NCBI GenBank assembly: GCA_964645825.1
Contig: CAZXZY010000007.1
Location: 1 to 30,988, forward strand
Length of the DNA stretch: 30,988 nt
Direction of reading: 5' to 3'
From: JABIAL01 sp964645825
GTDB taxonomy: Bacteria; Patescibacteriota; Patescibacteriia; UBA1558; GWA2-36-10
The position numbers and the translations under genes are program-made. Every line of letters begins with the position of its first letter. The stretch's first letter is position 1. Positions 13,653 through 21,652 of the stretch are shown here, one piece after another. The notes under the pieces are model-generated. The model saw nothing but the letters and a program-made list of their open reading frames with translations. It had not been told where the DNA came from and did not search any database.

Positions 13653-16163
13653 TTAAATAAATGTAACGGATGATACTTCGTCTTCCGGATCCTTGAAGCG
13701 CATCAAGCGCACACCTTGAGTAGCTCTACCTAAAGTAGAAACTGTTTTGACTGGTGTACGGATAACTTGTCCTTTTTTGGAAATGATAATCATGTCTTCA
13801 TTTTCCATGTTCTTACTGACAATGCCGGCTGATCTAATCTGGCCAGTTTTGGCTGTCACCTGAGCTGTTTTAATACCTGAACCACCACGACCCTGTACTT
13901 TATACTCTTTAAGACCAGTACGCTTACCATAGCCGTGTGTCATGACAACTAACAATTGTTCATCAGAGCTTGCTTTGCCATCGGGTATCAAATCCATACC
14001 AACGATTTCGTCTTCACCTTTCAAACGAATACCGTGTACACCGGCCGCTGATCGACCCATGGCTCTAACTTTAGACTCTTTAAAACGAATAGATTGCCCT
14101 TGTAAGGTCACTAAAACAATATCATCTTTACCGCTAGAAGGACGAACCCATTTCAAGGCATCATTTTCTTTTAGTTTAATAGAAAGCAATCCTGAACGAC
14201 GGACATTATTGAATTGATCCATCGCTACTCTCTTGATGATGCCATTTTTAGTAATCATGACAAAATATTTGAAAGCAGCAAAGTCTTCACTTTGTAAAAT
14301 TGATGAAACATTTTCTTCTGGAGCTAATTGTAAAAAGTTTACAATATTTTGTCCCTTGGCAGTACGGCTTTGAGGTGGCACTTCATAAGCCTTAAGTTGG
14401 AATACTCGTCCTCGACTAGTAAAAAACATCAAATCAGCGTGAGTGTTGGTAGTAAAGAAAAATTTTACCTCATCTTGCTCCTTGGTAGTTAACCCCATAA
14501 CGCCTTTACCACCTCTGGACTGAGTCTTAAAATTTTCTGGATCGACACGCTTGATATAGCCATCATGTGTCATAGTAATAATAGCCGCTTCATTTGGAAT
14601 CAAATCCTCGGTAGTCATTTTATCAATAGCAGATTTCACTACTTTAGTACGACGATCATCAGCAAATTTATCACGCAAGGCTGCTAGCTCATCTTTGATA
14701 ATCTTTAAAACTTTAGTTTTGCTTTTTAGAATAGCTTCTAGCTCTTTGATTAATTTTAGTTTGTCTTTGAGTTCATTTTCCAGCTTCATTCTTTCTAAGT
14801 TGGCTAAACTCTGTAATTTCATTTCTAAGATAGCCACTGCCTGTCGCTCAGATAATTTAAATTTCTTTATTAAATTAGCCTTGGCAATTTCTTTATCTTT
14901 AGAGGCTTTTATGGTTTTAATAACTGCGTCAATTTTATCCAAAGCTTTTTTCAAGCCTTCCAAAATATGAGCACGATCTTTAGCTTTATCCAAATCAAAT
15001 TTAGTACGTCTAATAACAACATCTTGACGATGCTTGATATACTCTTCTAAAATATCTTTTAAAGTCAAAACCCTTGGCTGTAACCCATCAACTAAAGCTA
15101 AAACATTTACATGAAAAGTTTCTTGTAGTTGAGTATGTTTATAAAGATTATTTAAAATCTTTTTTGGATAAGCATCTTTCTTTAGATCGACCACGATGCG
15201 AACACCGTCCTTGTCTGACTCATCGCGCAGATCTTTGATGCCATCAATTTTTTTATCTTTAACTAAGTGAGCAATTTTTTCGATCAAATTAGCTTTATTA
15301 ACTTGAAAAGGAATAGAGCTAACGACAATTTGAAATTGACCAACTTTATTTTCAGTAATTTCTGCTTCACCACGCATGACAATGCCGCCACGACCAGTAG
15401 CATAAGCGGTTTTGATGGCTTCTTGATCATAAATCACACCGCCAGTAGGAAAGTCTGGCCCAGTAACGTGATTTAATAAATCATCGATGGTTGAATCTGG
15501 TTTTTCAATCAATAAGCTTACGGCATCAATTAGTTCGCCCAAATTATGTGGTGGAATATTTGTAGCCATACCAACTGCAATACCAGTTGTACCATTTAAT
15601 AATAGATTAGGTAATTTAGCTGGCAATACCCTTGGCTCTTTGTGTGAACCATCATAGTTTGGTACAAAATCTACGGTGTTTTTATCAATATCAAACAGCA
15701 TCTCTTCGGCTATAGCTTGCAACTTGGCCTCGGTATAACGCATAGCAGCAGCCGAATCACCATCCATAGAACCAAAGTTACCTTGACCGTTAACCAATTG
15801 ATAGCGCATAGAAAAGTCCTGAGCCATACGCACCATGGATTCATACACAGCCGCATCACCATGTGGATGATATTTACCTAAAACCTCACCAACTACAGTG
15901 GCAGATTTTCTAAACTTGGCACTGTGCTTTAAGCCGATGCTCCACATCGCATATAAAATGCGACGATGAACTGGCTTCAAGCCATCTCTGACATCTGGCA
16001 AAGCACGAGAAACAATAACACTCATTGCATAATCTAAATACGATGTTTCCATCTCATGAACAATAGAAAGATCCTCTATTTTTCCACGCAATGCTTCTTT
16101 AACAGCATCTGCTGAATTTTTTGTTTCTCTACTTGGTTTCTTACTTGTAATTTTTTTTGGCAT
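13653..16163 (-). CDS. gyrA: DNA gyrase subunit A
   Basis: Breakage-reunion subunit of DNA gyrase. 836 residues. Catalytic Tyr143 in AAMRYTEAKL; the quinolone-determining segment HPHGDAAVYESMVRMAQDF has Ala104 and Glu108 at the E. coli Ser83 and Asp87 positions. There is a long coiled-coil around 385-510, then the six-bladed beta-pinwheel with a GyrA box QSRGGKG (548-554), which favours gyrase over topoisomerase IV. The N-terminal extension (about 30 residues) is lysine-rich. gyrA follows a one-TM protein by 11 nt and is third in an operon with the degenerate MBL-fold gene. It shares a bidirectional terminator with the 13282 gene. gyrB is not in the window. Confidence 0.95.
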   Translation of the reverse strand: MPKKITSKKPSRETKNSADAVKEALRGKIEDLSIVHEMETSYLDYAMSVIVSRALPDVRDGLKPVHRRILYAMWSIGLKHSAKFRKSATVVGEVLGKYHPHGDAAVYESMVRMAQDFSMRYQLVNGQGNFGSMDGDSAAAMRYTEAKLQAIAEEMLFDIDKNTVDFVPNYDGSHKEPRVLPAKLPNLLLNGTTGIAVGMATNIPPHNLGELIDAVSLLIEKPDSTIDDLLNHVTGPDFPTGGVIYDQEAIKTAYATGRGGIVMRGEAEITENKVGQFQIVVSSIPFQVNKANLIEKIAHLVKDKKIDGIKDLRDESDKDGVRIVVDLKKDAYPKKILNNLYKHTQLQETFHVNVLALVDGLQPRVLTLKDILEEYIKHRQDVVIRRTKFDLDKAKDRAHILEGLKKALDKIDAVIKTIKASKDKEIAKANLIKKFKLSERQAVAILEMKLQSLANLERMKLENELKDKLKLIKELEAILKSKTKVLKIIKDELAALRDKFADDRRTKVVKSAIDKMTTEDLIPNEAAIITMTHDGYIKRVDPENFKTQSRGGKGVMGLTTKEQDEVKFFFTTNTHADLMFFTSRGRVFQLKAYEVPPQSRTAKGQNIVNFLQLAPEENVSSILQSEDFAAFKYFVMITKNGIIKRVAMDQFNNVRRSGLLSIKLKENDALKWVRPSSGKDDIVLVTLQGQSIRFKESKVRAMGRSAAGVHGIRLKGEDEIVGMDLIPDGKASSDEQLLVVMTHGYGKRTGLKEYKVQGRGGSGIKTAQVTAKTGQIRSAGIVSKNMENEDMIIISKKGQVIRTPVKTVSTLGRATQGVRLMRFKDPEDEVSSVTFI

Positions 16164-16174
16164 AATCTATATCT

Positions 16175-16489
16175 TTATTCTTGAATAGCTTTATTCTCGG
16201 AAACGTACTGCTTGGTTGCTTCCAAAAGCTGTGATTGTTTGTGTTCTTTATTAAGTTCTGCTTTTAAATTATCAATATGATACGCGGCTAAGCTAAAAGA
16301 TGTCTTAACGTGTTTTAAAGCTTCGCTAGTATTTTTAGAAACAGTGTTCCATACATCATTTTCTGACGTTGCTTCTATTTTTTGCCAAGGAGAAAAAGCT
16401 AGCCATTGCCAAACAACAAAGCTAACCGATAGTACTACTAAAACTACCAAGCCGACAAATTTATTTTTGTTTTGATCGTGTAAAATCAT
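16175..16489 (-). CDS. Single-pass membrane protein, unknown function
   Basis: A 104-residue protein. A short polar N-terminus (MILHDQNKNK) precedes one transmembrane segment at about 11-32, then an extracytoplasmic or cytoplasmic helical, charged tail with likely coiled-coil character (LKAELNKEHKQSQLLEATKQYV). The start codon overlaps the stop of the MBL-fold gene as ATGA, so the two are translationally coupled. gyrA follows after 11 nt. No family is recognised. Lying between a degenerate hydrolase and gyrA suggests only shared transcription. Confidence 0.7.
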   Translation of the reverse strand: MILHDQNKNKFVGLVVLVVLSVSFVVWQWLAFSPWQKIEATSENDVWNTVSKNTSEALKHVKTSFSLAAYHIDNLKAELNKEHKQSQLLEATKQYVSENKAIQE

Positions 16490-17091
16490 TTTTGTGGTTT
16501 TAAGATAAGCAATTTAACATCGTCTTGGGGTAAATCTCTTTTGTTAATCTTTAATTTATCTAGCTCTTCTGGATTCACACCAAATTCTTTGATAAATACT
16601 TGGATGTCATCAGCTTTGATTTTTCCCATGCCAGCTTTGTGACAACTAGGAATGACAATACGAGGCTCTATTTGATTTATAATCTTGACTGCTTCTTTGG
16701 CAGTAGTTAAGTCTCCTCCGCCAACTGGCAAAATCAAAATATCTGCACCCTCTACTACTTCCAAATCTTTATCAGATAGTGGTTGATGCCCATACTCTCC
16801 TAAGAAAGCAATTTTTAAATCATCAAAAGCAAGCAAATAAATACTGGTACCATTTACTTGGCGACCATAGACAAATACATCGCTAACTTCATATTCACCT
16901 GGTCCATCGATGACAAAAGTTTGTTCGTTCATCTTACTAGCCACATATTCTTTAGTGTTAGTGAACAAAGCTAAATCGGCTTTGACCTTGCTAAATTTAA
17001 CACTTTTATCTAAGCTATATGGATTTAATAAAACTGTTTGTTGGCTATTTACTAACTTGAAATAGCTATATCCTTGCCATAAAATCTGCAT
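16486..17091 (-). CDS. Metallo-beta-lactamase-fold protein with lost metal-binding motif
   Basis: About 201 residues with the UlaG/UPF0173-like MBL layout. ILWQGYSYFKL corresponds to the usual W-x-GHSxFxI, ADLALFTN to the strand before HxHxDH, then FLGEYGHQPLSD, then LPVGGGDLTTAKEAVKIINQIEPRIVIPSCHK (usual PVGG...IxPkxVIPmHY). The HxHxDH metal motif itself is replaced by NTKEY, and the first His by Tyr. The fold is clear, but zinc catalysis by the usual ligands is unlikely. ATG 17091 (protein MQILWQG) is preferred over a GTG three codons upstream. First gene of the operon leading to gyrA. Confidence 0.75.
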   Translation of the reverse strand: MQILWQGYSYFKLVNSQQTVLLNPYSLDKSVKFSKVKADLALFTNTKEYVASKMNEQTFVIDGPGEYEVSDVFVYGRQVNGTSIYLLAFDDLKIAFLGEYGHQPLSDKDLEVVEGADILILPVGGGDLTTAKEAVKIINQIEPRIVIPSCHKAGMGKIKADDIQVFIKEFGVNPEELDKLKINKRDLPQDDVKLLILKPQK

Positions 17092-17127
17092 AAAAATCAC
17101 TCAATTATTACTGATTAATTCGACTTA

Positions 17128-17156
17128 ATTTTAGCATAAATAGGCTCTAAAGTAAA
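17128..17156 (-). promoter_or_regulatory. Promoter of the MBL-TM-gyrA operon
   Basis: TTTACT (17151-17156), 17-nt spacer, extended -10 TGC-TAAAAT (hexamer 17128-17133) on the minus strand. Confidence 0.55.
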
Positions 17157-17225
17157 GACAAAAAACCGGCTAAAAAGCCCTGTTTACTGGACAAAATAGC
17201 TTCTTTTTCTCAAAAGTGGCTACTA

Positions 17226-17254
17226 TTGATTTATTTTGTTGTTTGTGGTAATGT
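17226..17254 (+). promoter_or_regulatory. Candidate promoter of rpsA-ftsH
   Basis: TTGATT (17226-17231), 17-nt spacer, TAATGT (17249-17254). It would give a leader of about 105 nt, unusually long for this genome. Confidence 0.45.
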
Positions 17255-17285
17255 AAGGCAGCTAAATAATATTTAATTCAACCTC

Positions 17286-17368
17286 AAAAGCAAATAAATA
17301 CTAATAGCTTTTGCGGACTCATCCCCTGTTTAGCGTTCATTATGGATGGGTTAACATTTAATAATTAA
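17286..17368 (+). promoter_or_regulatory. Structured rpsA leader with an 8-codon upstream frame
   Basis: Two hairpins: CAAAAGC / GCTTTTG (from about 17286) and ACTCATCC (17317-17324) with GGATGGGT (17344-17351), the latter fully paired with one G-U. An upstream ATG at 17342 overlaps the second stem and encodes MDGLTFNN, whose TAA (17366-17368) touches the rpsA ATG in the same frame. This is a plausible site for S1 autoregulation or reinitiation (inference). Confidence 0.45.
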
Positions 17369-18631
17369 ATGACTGAAGAAAAAAACAACACATCAACCGT
17401 AGTTAGCGCTATGGCTGATCTATTAAAAGACAAAAGCGCCGTCAACATGCCAAAAGTCGGTGATTTGGTCGAGGGAAAAGTGATTAGCATGTCTAAAAAC
17501 GAAGTCTATCTAGATTTGGATGGATTAACCACTGGTATCGTCCGTGGTAGAGAAATTTATGACGAATCAGACGATTCATCTAGCTTAAAAATCGATGACA
17601 CGGCTAATGCTACTGTTATCGATCTAGAAAATGAAAATGGCTACATGGAATTATCTTTTCGTGAAGCTGGACATAAAAAAGCTTGGACTCGTTTGGAAGA
17701 TTTAAATAAAGAAGGCGTTGTCGTGGACAGCAAAGTCATTGACGCCAATAAAGGTGGCCTAATGGTCAAAATTGGTAATGTCATTGGTTTCTTACCTGTT
17801 TCACAATTAACCACTGAACACTACCCTCGTATTGAAGGTGGTGATAAATCAAAAATCCTAACTCACCTAAAATCATTCATCGGTGAAGATTTACGTACCA
17901 AGATTATTGATGTAGACGAAAAAGAAGAAAAACTTATCGTTTCTGAAAAAGCTGCTTGGGACGAAAAGCAAAAAGTAGCTGTTTCTAAATTTAAAATTGG
18001 TGACAAGGTTACTGGTAAGATTACCGGCGTAGTAGATTTTGGTGCTTTTGTAGAATTTGATAACAACTTAGAAGGCTTGGTTCATATTTCTGAGCTAGCT
18101 TGGCAGAGAATCGACAATCCCCGTGACATTGTCAAAGTTGGAGATGAGGTTACTGCTGAAATTATCGAAATTGATAACACTAAAATTTCTTTATCTATCA
18201 AAAAATTACAAGAAGACCCTTGGGCTGGTGTAGCCAAAAAATATAAAATCGGTCAAAAAATCAAAGCCAAAGTTTTAAAGGTAAACCCTTTTGGTGTTTT
18301 TGTAGAACTTGATCGAGATATCCATGGTTTAGTTCATATTTCTGAATTAAGTAACAAAAAAGTAAGTAAACCTGAAGAACTAGTTACTATTGGTAAAGAG
18401 TATGAATTTGTCATTCTAACTATCGAACCAAAAGAACATCGTCTAGGTTTATCACTTAAGGGAATGGATGAAAAACCAGCTAAGGAAGAGAAGAAGGAAA
18501 AGAAAATAGCCAAAGAAGACAAAGAAGAGAAGAAGGAAAAAAAGGCTACTAAGAAAAAAACTGAAGATAAAAAAGAGAAGCCTGCTAAGGAAGAAAAACC
18601 AGCTAAAGATAAAGAGGAAGACAAAAAATAA
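17369..18631 (+). CDS. rpsA: Ribosomal protein S1 (four S1 domains)
   Basis: RNA-binding small-subunit protein that helps load mRNA. 420 residues with four S1/OB domains at roughly 28-97, 115-196, 208-277 and 293-364. The last two are most typical (GKITGVVDFGAFVEFDNNLEGLVHISEL and the VNPFGVFVEL ... HGLVHISEL copy). Four domains rather than six resembles Gram-positive and CPR S1 proteins. The C-terminal 50 residues are a Lys/Glu low-complexity tail with repeats of PAKEEK/KEEKKEKK. In a genome where most genes lack Shine-Dalgarno sequences, S1 may be important for initiation (inference). ftsH follows after 21 nt. Confidence 0.92.
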   Translation: MTEEKNNTSTVVSAMADLLKDKSAVNMPKVGDLVEGKVISMSKNEVYLDLDGLTTGIVRGREIYDESDDSSSLKIDDTANATVIDLENENGYMELSFREAGHKKAWTRLEDLNKEGVVVDSKVIDANKGGLMVKIGNVIGFLPVSQLTTEHYPRIEGGDKSKILTHLKSFIGEDLRTKIIDVDEKEEKLIVSEKAAWDEKQKVAVSKFKIGDKVTGKITGVVDFGAFVEFDNNLEGLVHISELAWQRIDNPRDIVKVGDEVTAEIIEIDNTKISLSIKKLQEDPWAGVAKKYKIGQKIKAKVLKVNPFGVFVELDRDIHGLVHISELSNKKVSKPEELVTIGKEYEFVILTIEPKEHRLGLSLKGMDEKPAKEEKKEKKIAKEDKEEKKEKKATKKKTEDKKEKPAKEEKPAKDKEEDKK

Positions 18632-18652
18632 GATTTATTAACTTCTATCTTT

Positions 18653-20461
18653 ATGAAAAATATATTTAAAAATTTTGCCATCTTTTTTCTAGTGTTTATA
18701 ATTATTGCTGGCATTTTTAGCCTGTACAATAATCAACTAGACAAAGTAGAAGAGATTGGTATCGGTCAATTGGTCCAAGAGATCAATAACGACCAAGTTG
18801 AGAGCATAAAAGTAGCCGGCACGGAATTAGAAATCACCCTCACAGATCAAACTACTAGAATCAGTAAAAAAGAAATTACTGAGTCTTTGAGTACTTTATT
18901 AAAAAATTATGAAGTACCAACAGAAAAAATCAACAGCCTTAACATCACTATAGCCAACGATCCCTCTGAAGGTACTGTGTTTACAAATTTGCTACCATTT
19001 TTAATTCCAGCCTTATTTATCATCGGAATTATTTGGTTTATGATGCGTCAGGTCAGCGGAGTGAACAACCGCGCCATGACCTTCGGTCAATCCGGGGCAA
19101 AACTAGCTGATCAGCAAAAAATCAAAGTTAACTTCAAAGATGTTGCAGGCGCTAAAGAAGCTAAAGATGATTTACAAGAGATTGTTGAATTTTTAAAAAA
19201 TCCACAAAAATTTATTTCTTTAGGAGCTAAAATTCCTAAGGGTGTGCTTTTATTGGGTAGTCCTGGTACTGGTAAAACATTATTATCTCGTGCTGTAGCC
19301 GGTGAAGCTAAAGTGCCTTTCTTCCATATTTCAGGAAGTGAATTTGTAGAAATGTTTGTCGGTGTTGGCGCATCCAGAGTTCGTGATTTGTTTAAAAAAG
19401 CCAAAAAGGCATCCCCTTGTATCGTCTTTATTGATGAGATCGATGCTGTCGGTCGTCAACGTGGCGCGGGCCTTGGTGGATCGCATGATGAACGCGAACA
19501 AACTTTAAATCAAATCCTGACCGAAATGGATGGCTTTGACAATCAAACTAACGTCATAGTTTTAGCTGCTACTAATCGTCCCGATGTACTGGATCCTGCC
19601 TTATTAAGACCTGGTCGTTTTGACAGACAAGTTATCATTGATGTACCAGACATCAAAGATCGTGAGGCTATTTTAAAAATCCACGCCAAAGGAAAGCCGA
19701 TGGATGAGGATGTAAATCTAAAAAAAGTAGCTCAACGCACTCCTGGGTTTTCTGGAGCAGACCTGGCCAATGTTTTGAACGAAGCAGCTATCATGACTGC
19801 CCGACAAAATAAAAAAGCCTTAACTAATGAAATCGTCTTAAGCTCTATAGAAAAAGTAATGCTCGGACCAGAGAGAAAAAGCCATATGTTATCTGAAAAA
19901 GAAAAAAAGATAACAGCTTACCATGAAGCTGGTCACGCTATCGTAGCTCACTACTTACCAAACGCTGACCCAGTACATAAAATATCCATTGTCTCTCGTG
20001 GTCGCGCTGCTGGCTATACTATTAACCTGCCAATTGAAGACAAAAAGATGCATAGTCAAGTTGACTTCATCGATGAAATGGCTGTCTTGTTAGGCGGACG
20101 AGTAGCTGAAAATATTTATTTTAAAGAAGTAACCACTGGAGCTAGCAATGATTTAGAAAGAACCACTAATATTGCCAGACGTCTGATTACTCAATTTGGA
20201 ATGAATGAAAAACTCGGACCAAGAACCCTAGGTAAAAAAGACGAACTAGTATTCTTAGGAAAAGAAATTCATGAACGTCGAGATTATAGTGAACATACCG
20301 CTGAAATGATTGATGAAGAGATTCGTAAATATGTCGATCAAGCAGCAGAAACTGCCCGCAAAGTCATAACAGAACACAAAGAACAGATGGAAAAAATTGT
20401 TGAAACATTATTAGAAAAAGAAACAATCGAAAAAGAAGAATTTGAAAGTATTGTAAAATAA
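18653..20461 (+). CDS. ftsH: ATP-dependent zinc metalloprotease FtsH
   Basis: Membrane-anchored AAA+ protease degrading membrane and regulatory proteins. 602 residues. TM1 about 7-25, a small extracytoplasmic domain, TM2 about 113-132. Walker A GSPGTGKT (202-209; most family members have GPPGTGKT), Walker B VFIDEID (DEID 261-264), the second region of homology ATNRPDVLDPALLRPGRFDR, the zinc site HEAGH (424-428), and the third ligand region SNDLERTTNIA. The C-terminus ends in a glutamate/lysine coiled-coil. The start is ATG 18653, with no Shine-Dalgarno. Cotranscribed with rpsA and ended by a strong terminator. Confidence 0.97.
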   Translation: MKNIFKNFAIFFLVFIIIAGIFSLYNNQLDKVEEIGIGQLVQEINNDQVESIKVAGTELEITLTDQTTRISKKEITESLSTLLKNYEVPTEKINSLNITIANDPSEGTVFTNLLPFLIPALFIIGIIWFMMRQVSGVNNRAMTFGQSGAKLADQQKIKVNFKDVAGAKEAKDDLQEIVEFLKNPQKFISLGAKIPKGVLLLGSPGTGKTLLSRAVAGEAKVPFFHISGSEFVEMFVGVGASRVRDLFKKAKKASPCIVFIDEIDAVGRQRGAGLGGSHDEREQTLNQILTEMDGFDNQTNVIVLAATNRPDVLDPALLRPGRFDRQVIIDVPDIKDREAILKIHAKGKPMDEDVNLKKVAQRTPGFSGADLANVLNEAAIMTARQNKKALTNEIVLSSIEKVMLGPERKSHMLSEKEKKITAYHEAGHAIVAHYLPNADPVHKISIVSRGRAAGYTINLPIEDKKMHSQVDFIDEMAVLLGGRVAENIYFKEVTTGASNDLERTTNIARRLITQFGMNEKLGPRTLGKKDELVFLGKEIHERRDYSEHTAEMIDEEIRKYVDQAAETARKVITEHKEQMEKIVETLLEKETIEKEEFESIVK

Positions 20462-20468
20462 CTTTTTT

Positions 20469-20500
20469 AAAACCCCCTCTCATTTGAGGGGGTTTTATTA
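20469..20500 (+). terminator. Intrinsic terminator of rpsA-ftsH
   Basis: AAAACCCCCTC / GAGGGGGTTTT with a TCATTT loop, starting 8 nt after the ftsH stop. Confidence 0.92.
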
Positions 20501-20515
20501 TTGGTAAAAATATTG

Positions 20516-20521
20516 TATAAT
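20516..20521 (+). promoter_or_regulatory. -10 element of the 20567 gene
   Basis: Perfect TATAAT. The -35 region is poor and overlaps the preceding terminator. The leader would be about 40 nt, very A-rich and without Shine-Dalgarno. Confidence 0.45.
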
Positions 20522-20566
20522 ATAAATGAATAAAAAAGAAAAATAAAACAAATTTAAAATAAAAAT

Positions 20567-21544
20567 ATGGATTCATTCTACCGAAAAGTTTATTTGCGTT
20601 CTTGGCAAATAATAAAAAATAATTGGTACGTATTATTCTTTGGATTATTTGTGTCTGCTCTAGGGCTGACTGGTGATTTCAAAGTGCTGTCCAATTTAGA
20701 AACTAGCGACATAGTTTCCACCACACTATTAGATTGGCTGAATATCTTCCAAACTTTTGCTACGGCAGATATGACTTGGGATAAAATGCCAACCTTGGTG
20801 ATGTTGTTGGGAACTTTTTTATTCTTTGCGGTCATTCTGGTCATGGCCATATCTTCTCAAGGTGCTCTTATCAAAGCCACCGCTAATGGAGATAAGAAAA
20901 ACGATAAAAACAACTTGGTTTATAATTTACAAGCCGGTGTAGAAAAATTCTGGCCACTATTTGGCATGAATGTTTTGAATAAGCTAATAAGCTTTGTCTT
21001 CATAGTAGGCGTGGTTGTGCCGATTATCTACCTATTATCATTTAGTCAAAGTGCCAGCTTAATAAATTTGATAATAGCCATAATAGTATTCTTTGTCTTA
21101 ATACCACTAGCCGTTATTATTTCTTTTGTTACCCGCTACGGAGCTTCTTATATCATTTTAAAAAATCAAAGCGTAACTCAAGCCTTTTTCAATGCTTGGA
21201 GATTATTTAGAGTAAATTGGATTATTAGTTTAGAAAACGCTTTAGCCTTATTAGTATTCACCTTGGTTTATACTATAGCTCTAATCAGTGCCTTAGCCTT
21301 CATCATCACCCCTTTCTTGATCTTAGGCTACATCGTAGCTCAAATAAGCGCTTTGGGTTTCTGGTTACTACTAATAGTTGGCTCACTAGCTGCTATCCTA
21401 TTGTTCTTAGCGGCAGTATCTTTCTTTGGCGCTTATTATACAATCGTCTGGACAGAAGTTTTCATCCGCTTAACAAGTCGTGGTAAAAATGAAAGTAAGG
21501 CTCATCGCTTAGCTAAAAAACACCTACCTCGCTTAGCCAAATAA
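20567..21544 (+). CDS. Polytopic membrane protein, unknown function
   Basis: 325 residues with about six transmembrane segments: near 20-36, 78-98, 125-152, 155-182, 215-245 and 248-290. The N-terminus has an amphipathic aromatic stretch (FYRKVYLRSWQIIKNNWY). A soluble loop at 98-120 is rich in Lys/Asp/Asn, and the C-terminal tail is strongly basic (SKAHRLAKKHLPRLAK), consistent with a cytoplasmic end. The segment VTQAFFNAWRLFRVNW resembles the interface motif seen in polytopic proteins related to the glycerophosphodiesterase membrane domain, but this is a weak hint only. Monocistronic with its own terminator. Confidence 0.75.
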   Translation: MDSFYRKVYLRSWQIIKNNWYVLFFGLFVSALGLTGDFKVLSNLETSDIVSTTLLDWLNIFQTFATADMTWDKMPTLVMLLGTFLFFAVILVMAISSQGALIKATANGDKKNDKNNLVYNLQAGVEKFWPLFGMNVLNKLISFVFIVGVVVPIIYLLSFSQSASLINLIIAIIVFFVLIPLAVIISFVTRYGASYIILKNQSVTQAFFNAWRLFRVNWIISLENALALLVFTLVYTIALISALAFIITPFLILGYIVAQISALGFWLLLIVGSLAAILLFLAAVSFFGAYYTIVWTEVFIRLTSRGKNESKAHRLAKKHLPRLAK

Positions 21545-21564
21545 TATTTATAAAAGTATAAAAT

Positions 21565-21599
21565 AAAAAAGCAGAAGTTGAAAAATTCTCTGCTTTTTT
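21565..21599 (+). terminator. Intrinsic terminator of the 20567 gene
   Basis: AAAAAAGCAGA / TCTGCTTTTTT around a 13-nt A-rich loop. Confidence 0.8.
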
Positions 21600-21601
21600 G
21601 A

Positions 21602-21631
21602 TTGACTTAGAGGTAAAACAAAGGGTATAAT
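21602..21631 (+). promoter_or_regulatory. Promoter of pilB
   Basis: TTGACT (21602-21607), 18-nt spacer, perfect TATAAT (21626-21631). ATG 21653 leaves a leader of about 15 nt without Shine-Dalgarno. Confidence 0.75.
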
Positions 21632-21652
21632 ATTAATGTTAAATTAAACATT

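Noticed and set aside
11552..16488. Alternative genetic code with TGA as Gly or Trp
   Set aside because: TGA serves as a stop in queH, the 16486 gene and the 26289 gene, with the next gene overlapping it.
18334..18729. Long minus-strand frame opposite the end of rpsA and start of ftsH
   Set aside because: It is the antisense shadow of the Lys/Glu-rich S1 tail, giving a Ser/Phe low-complexity protein with no start signals.
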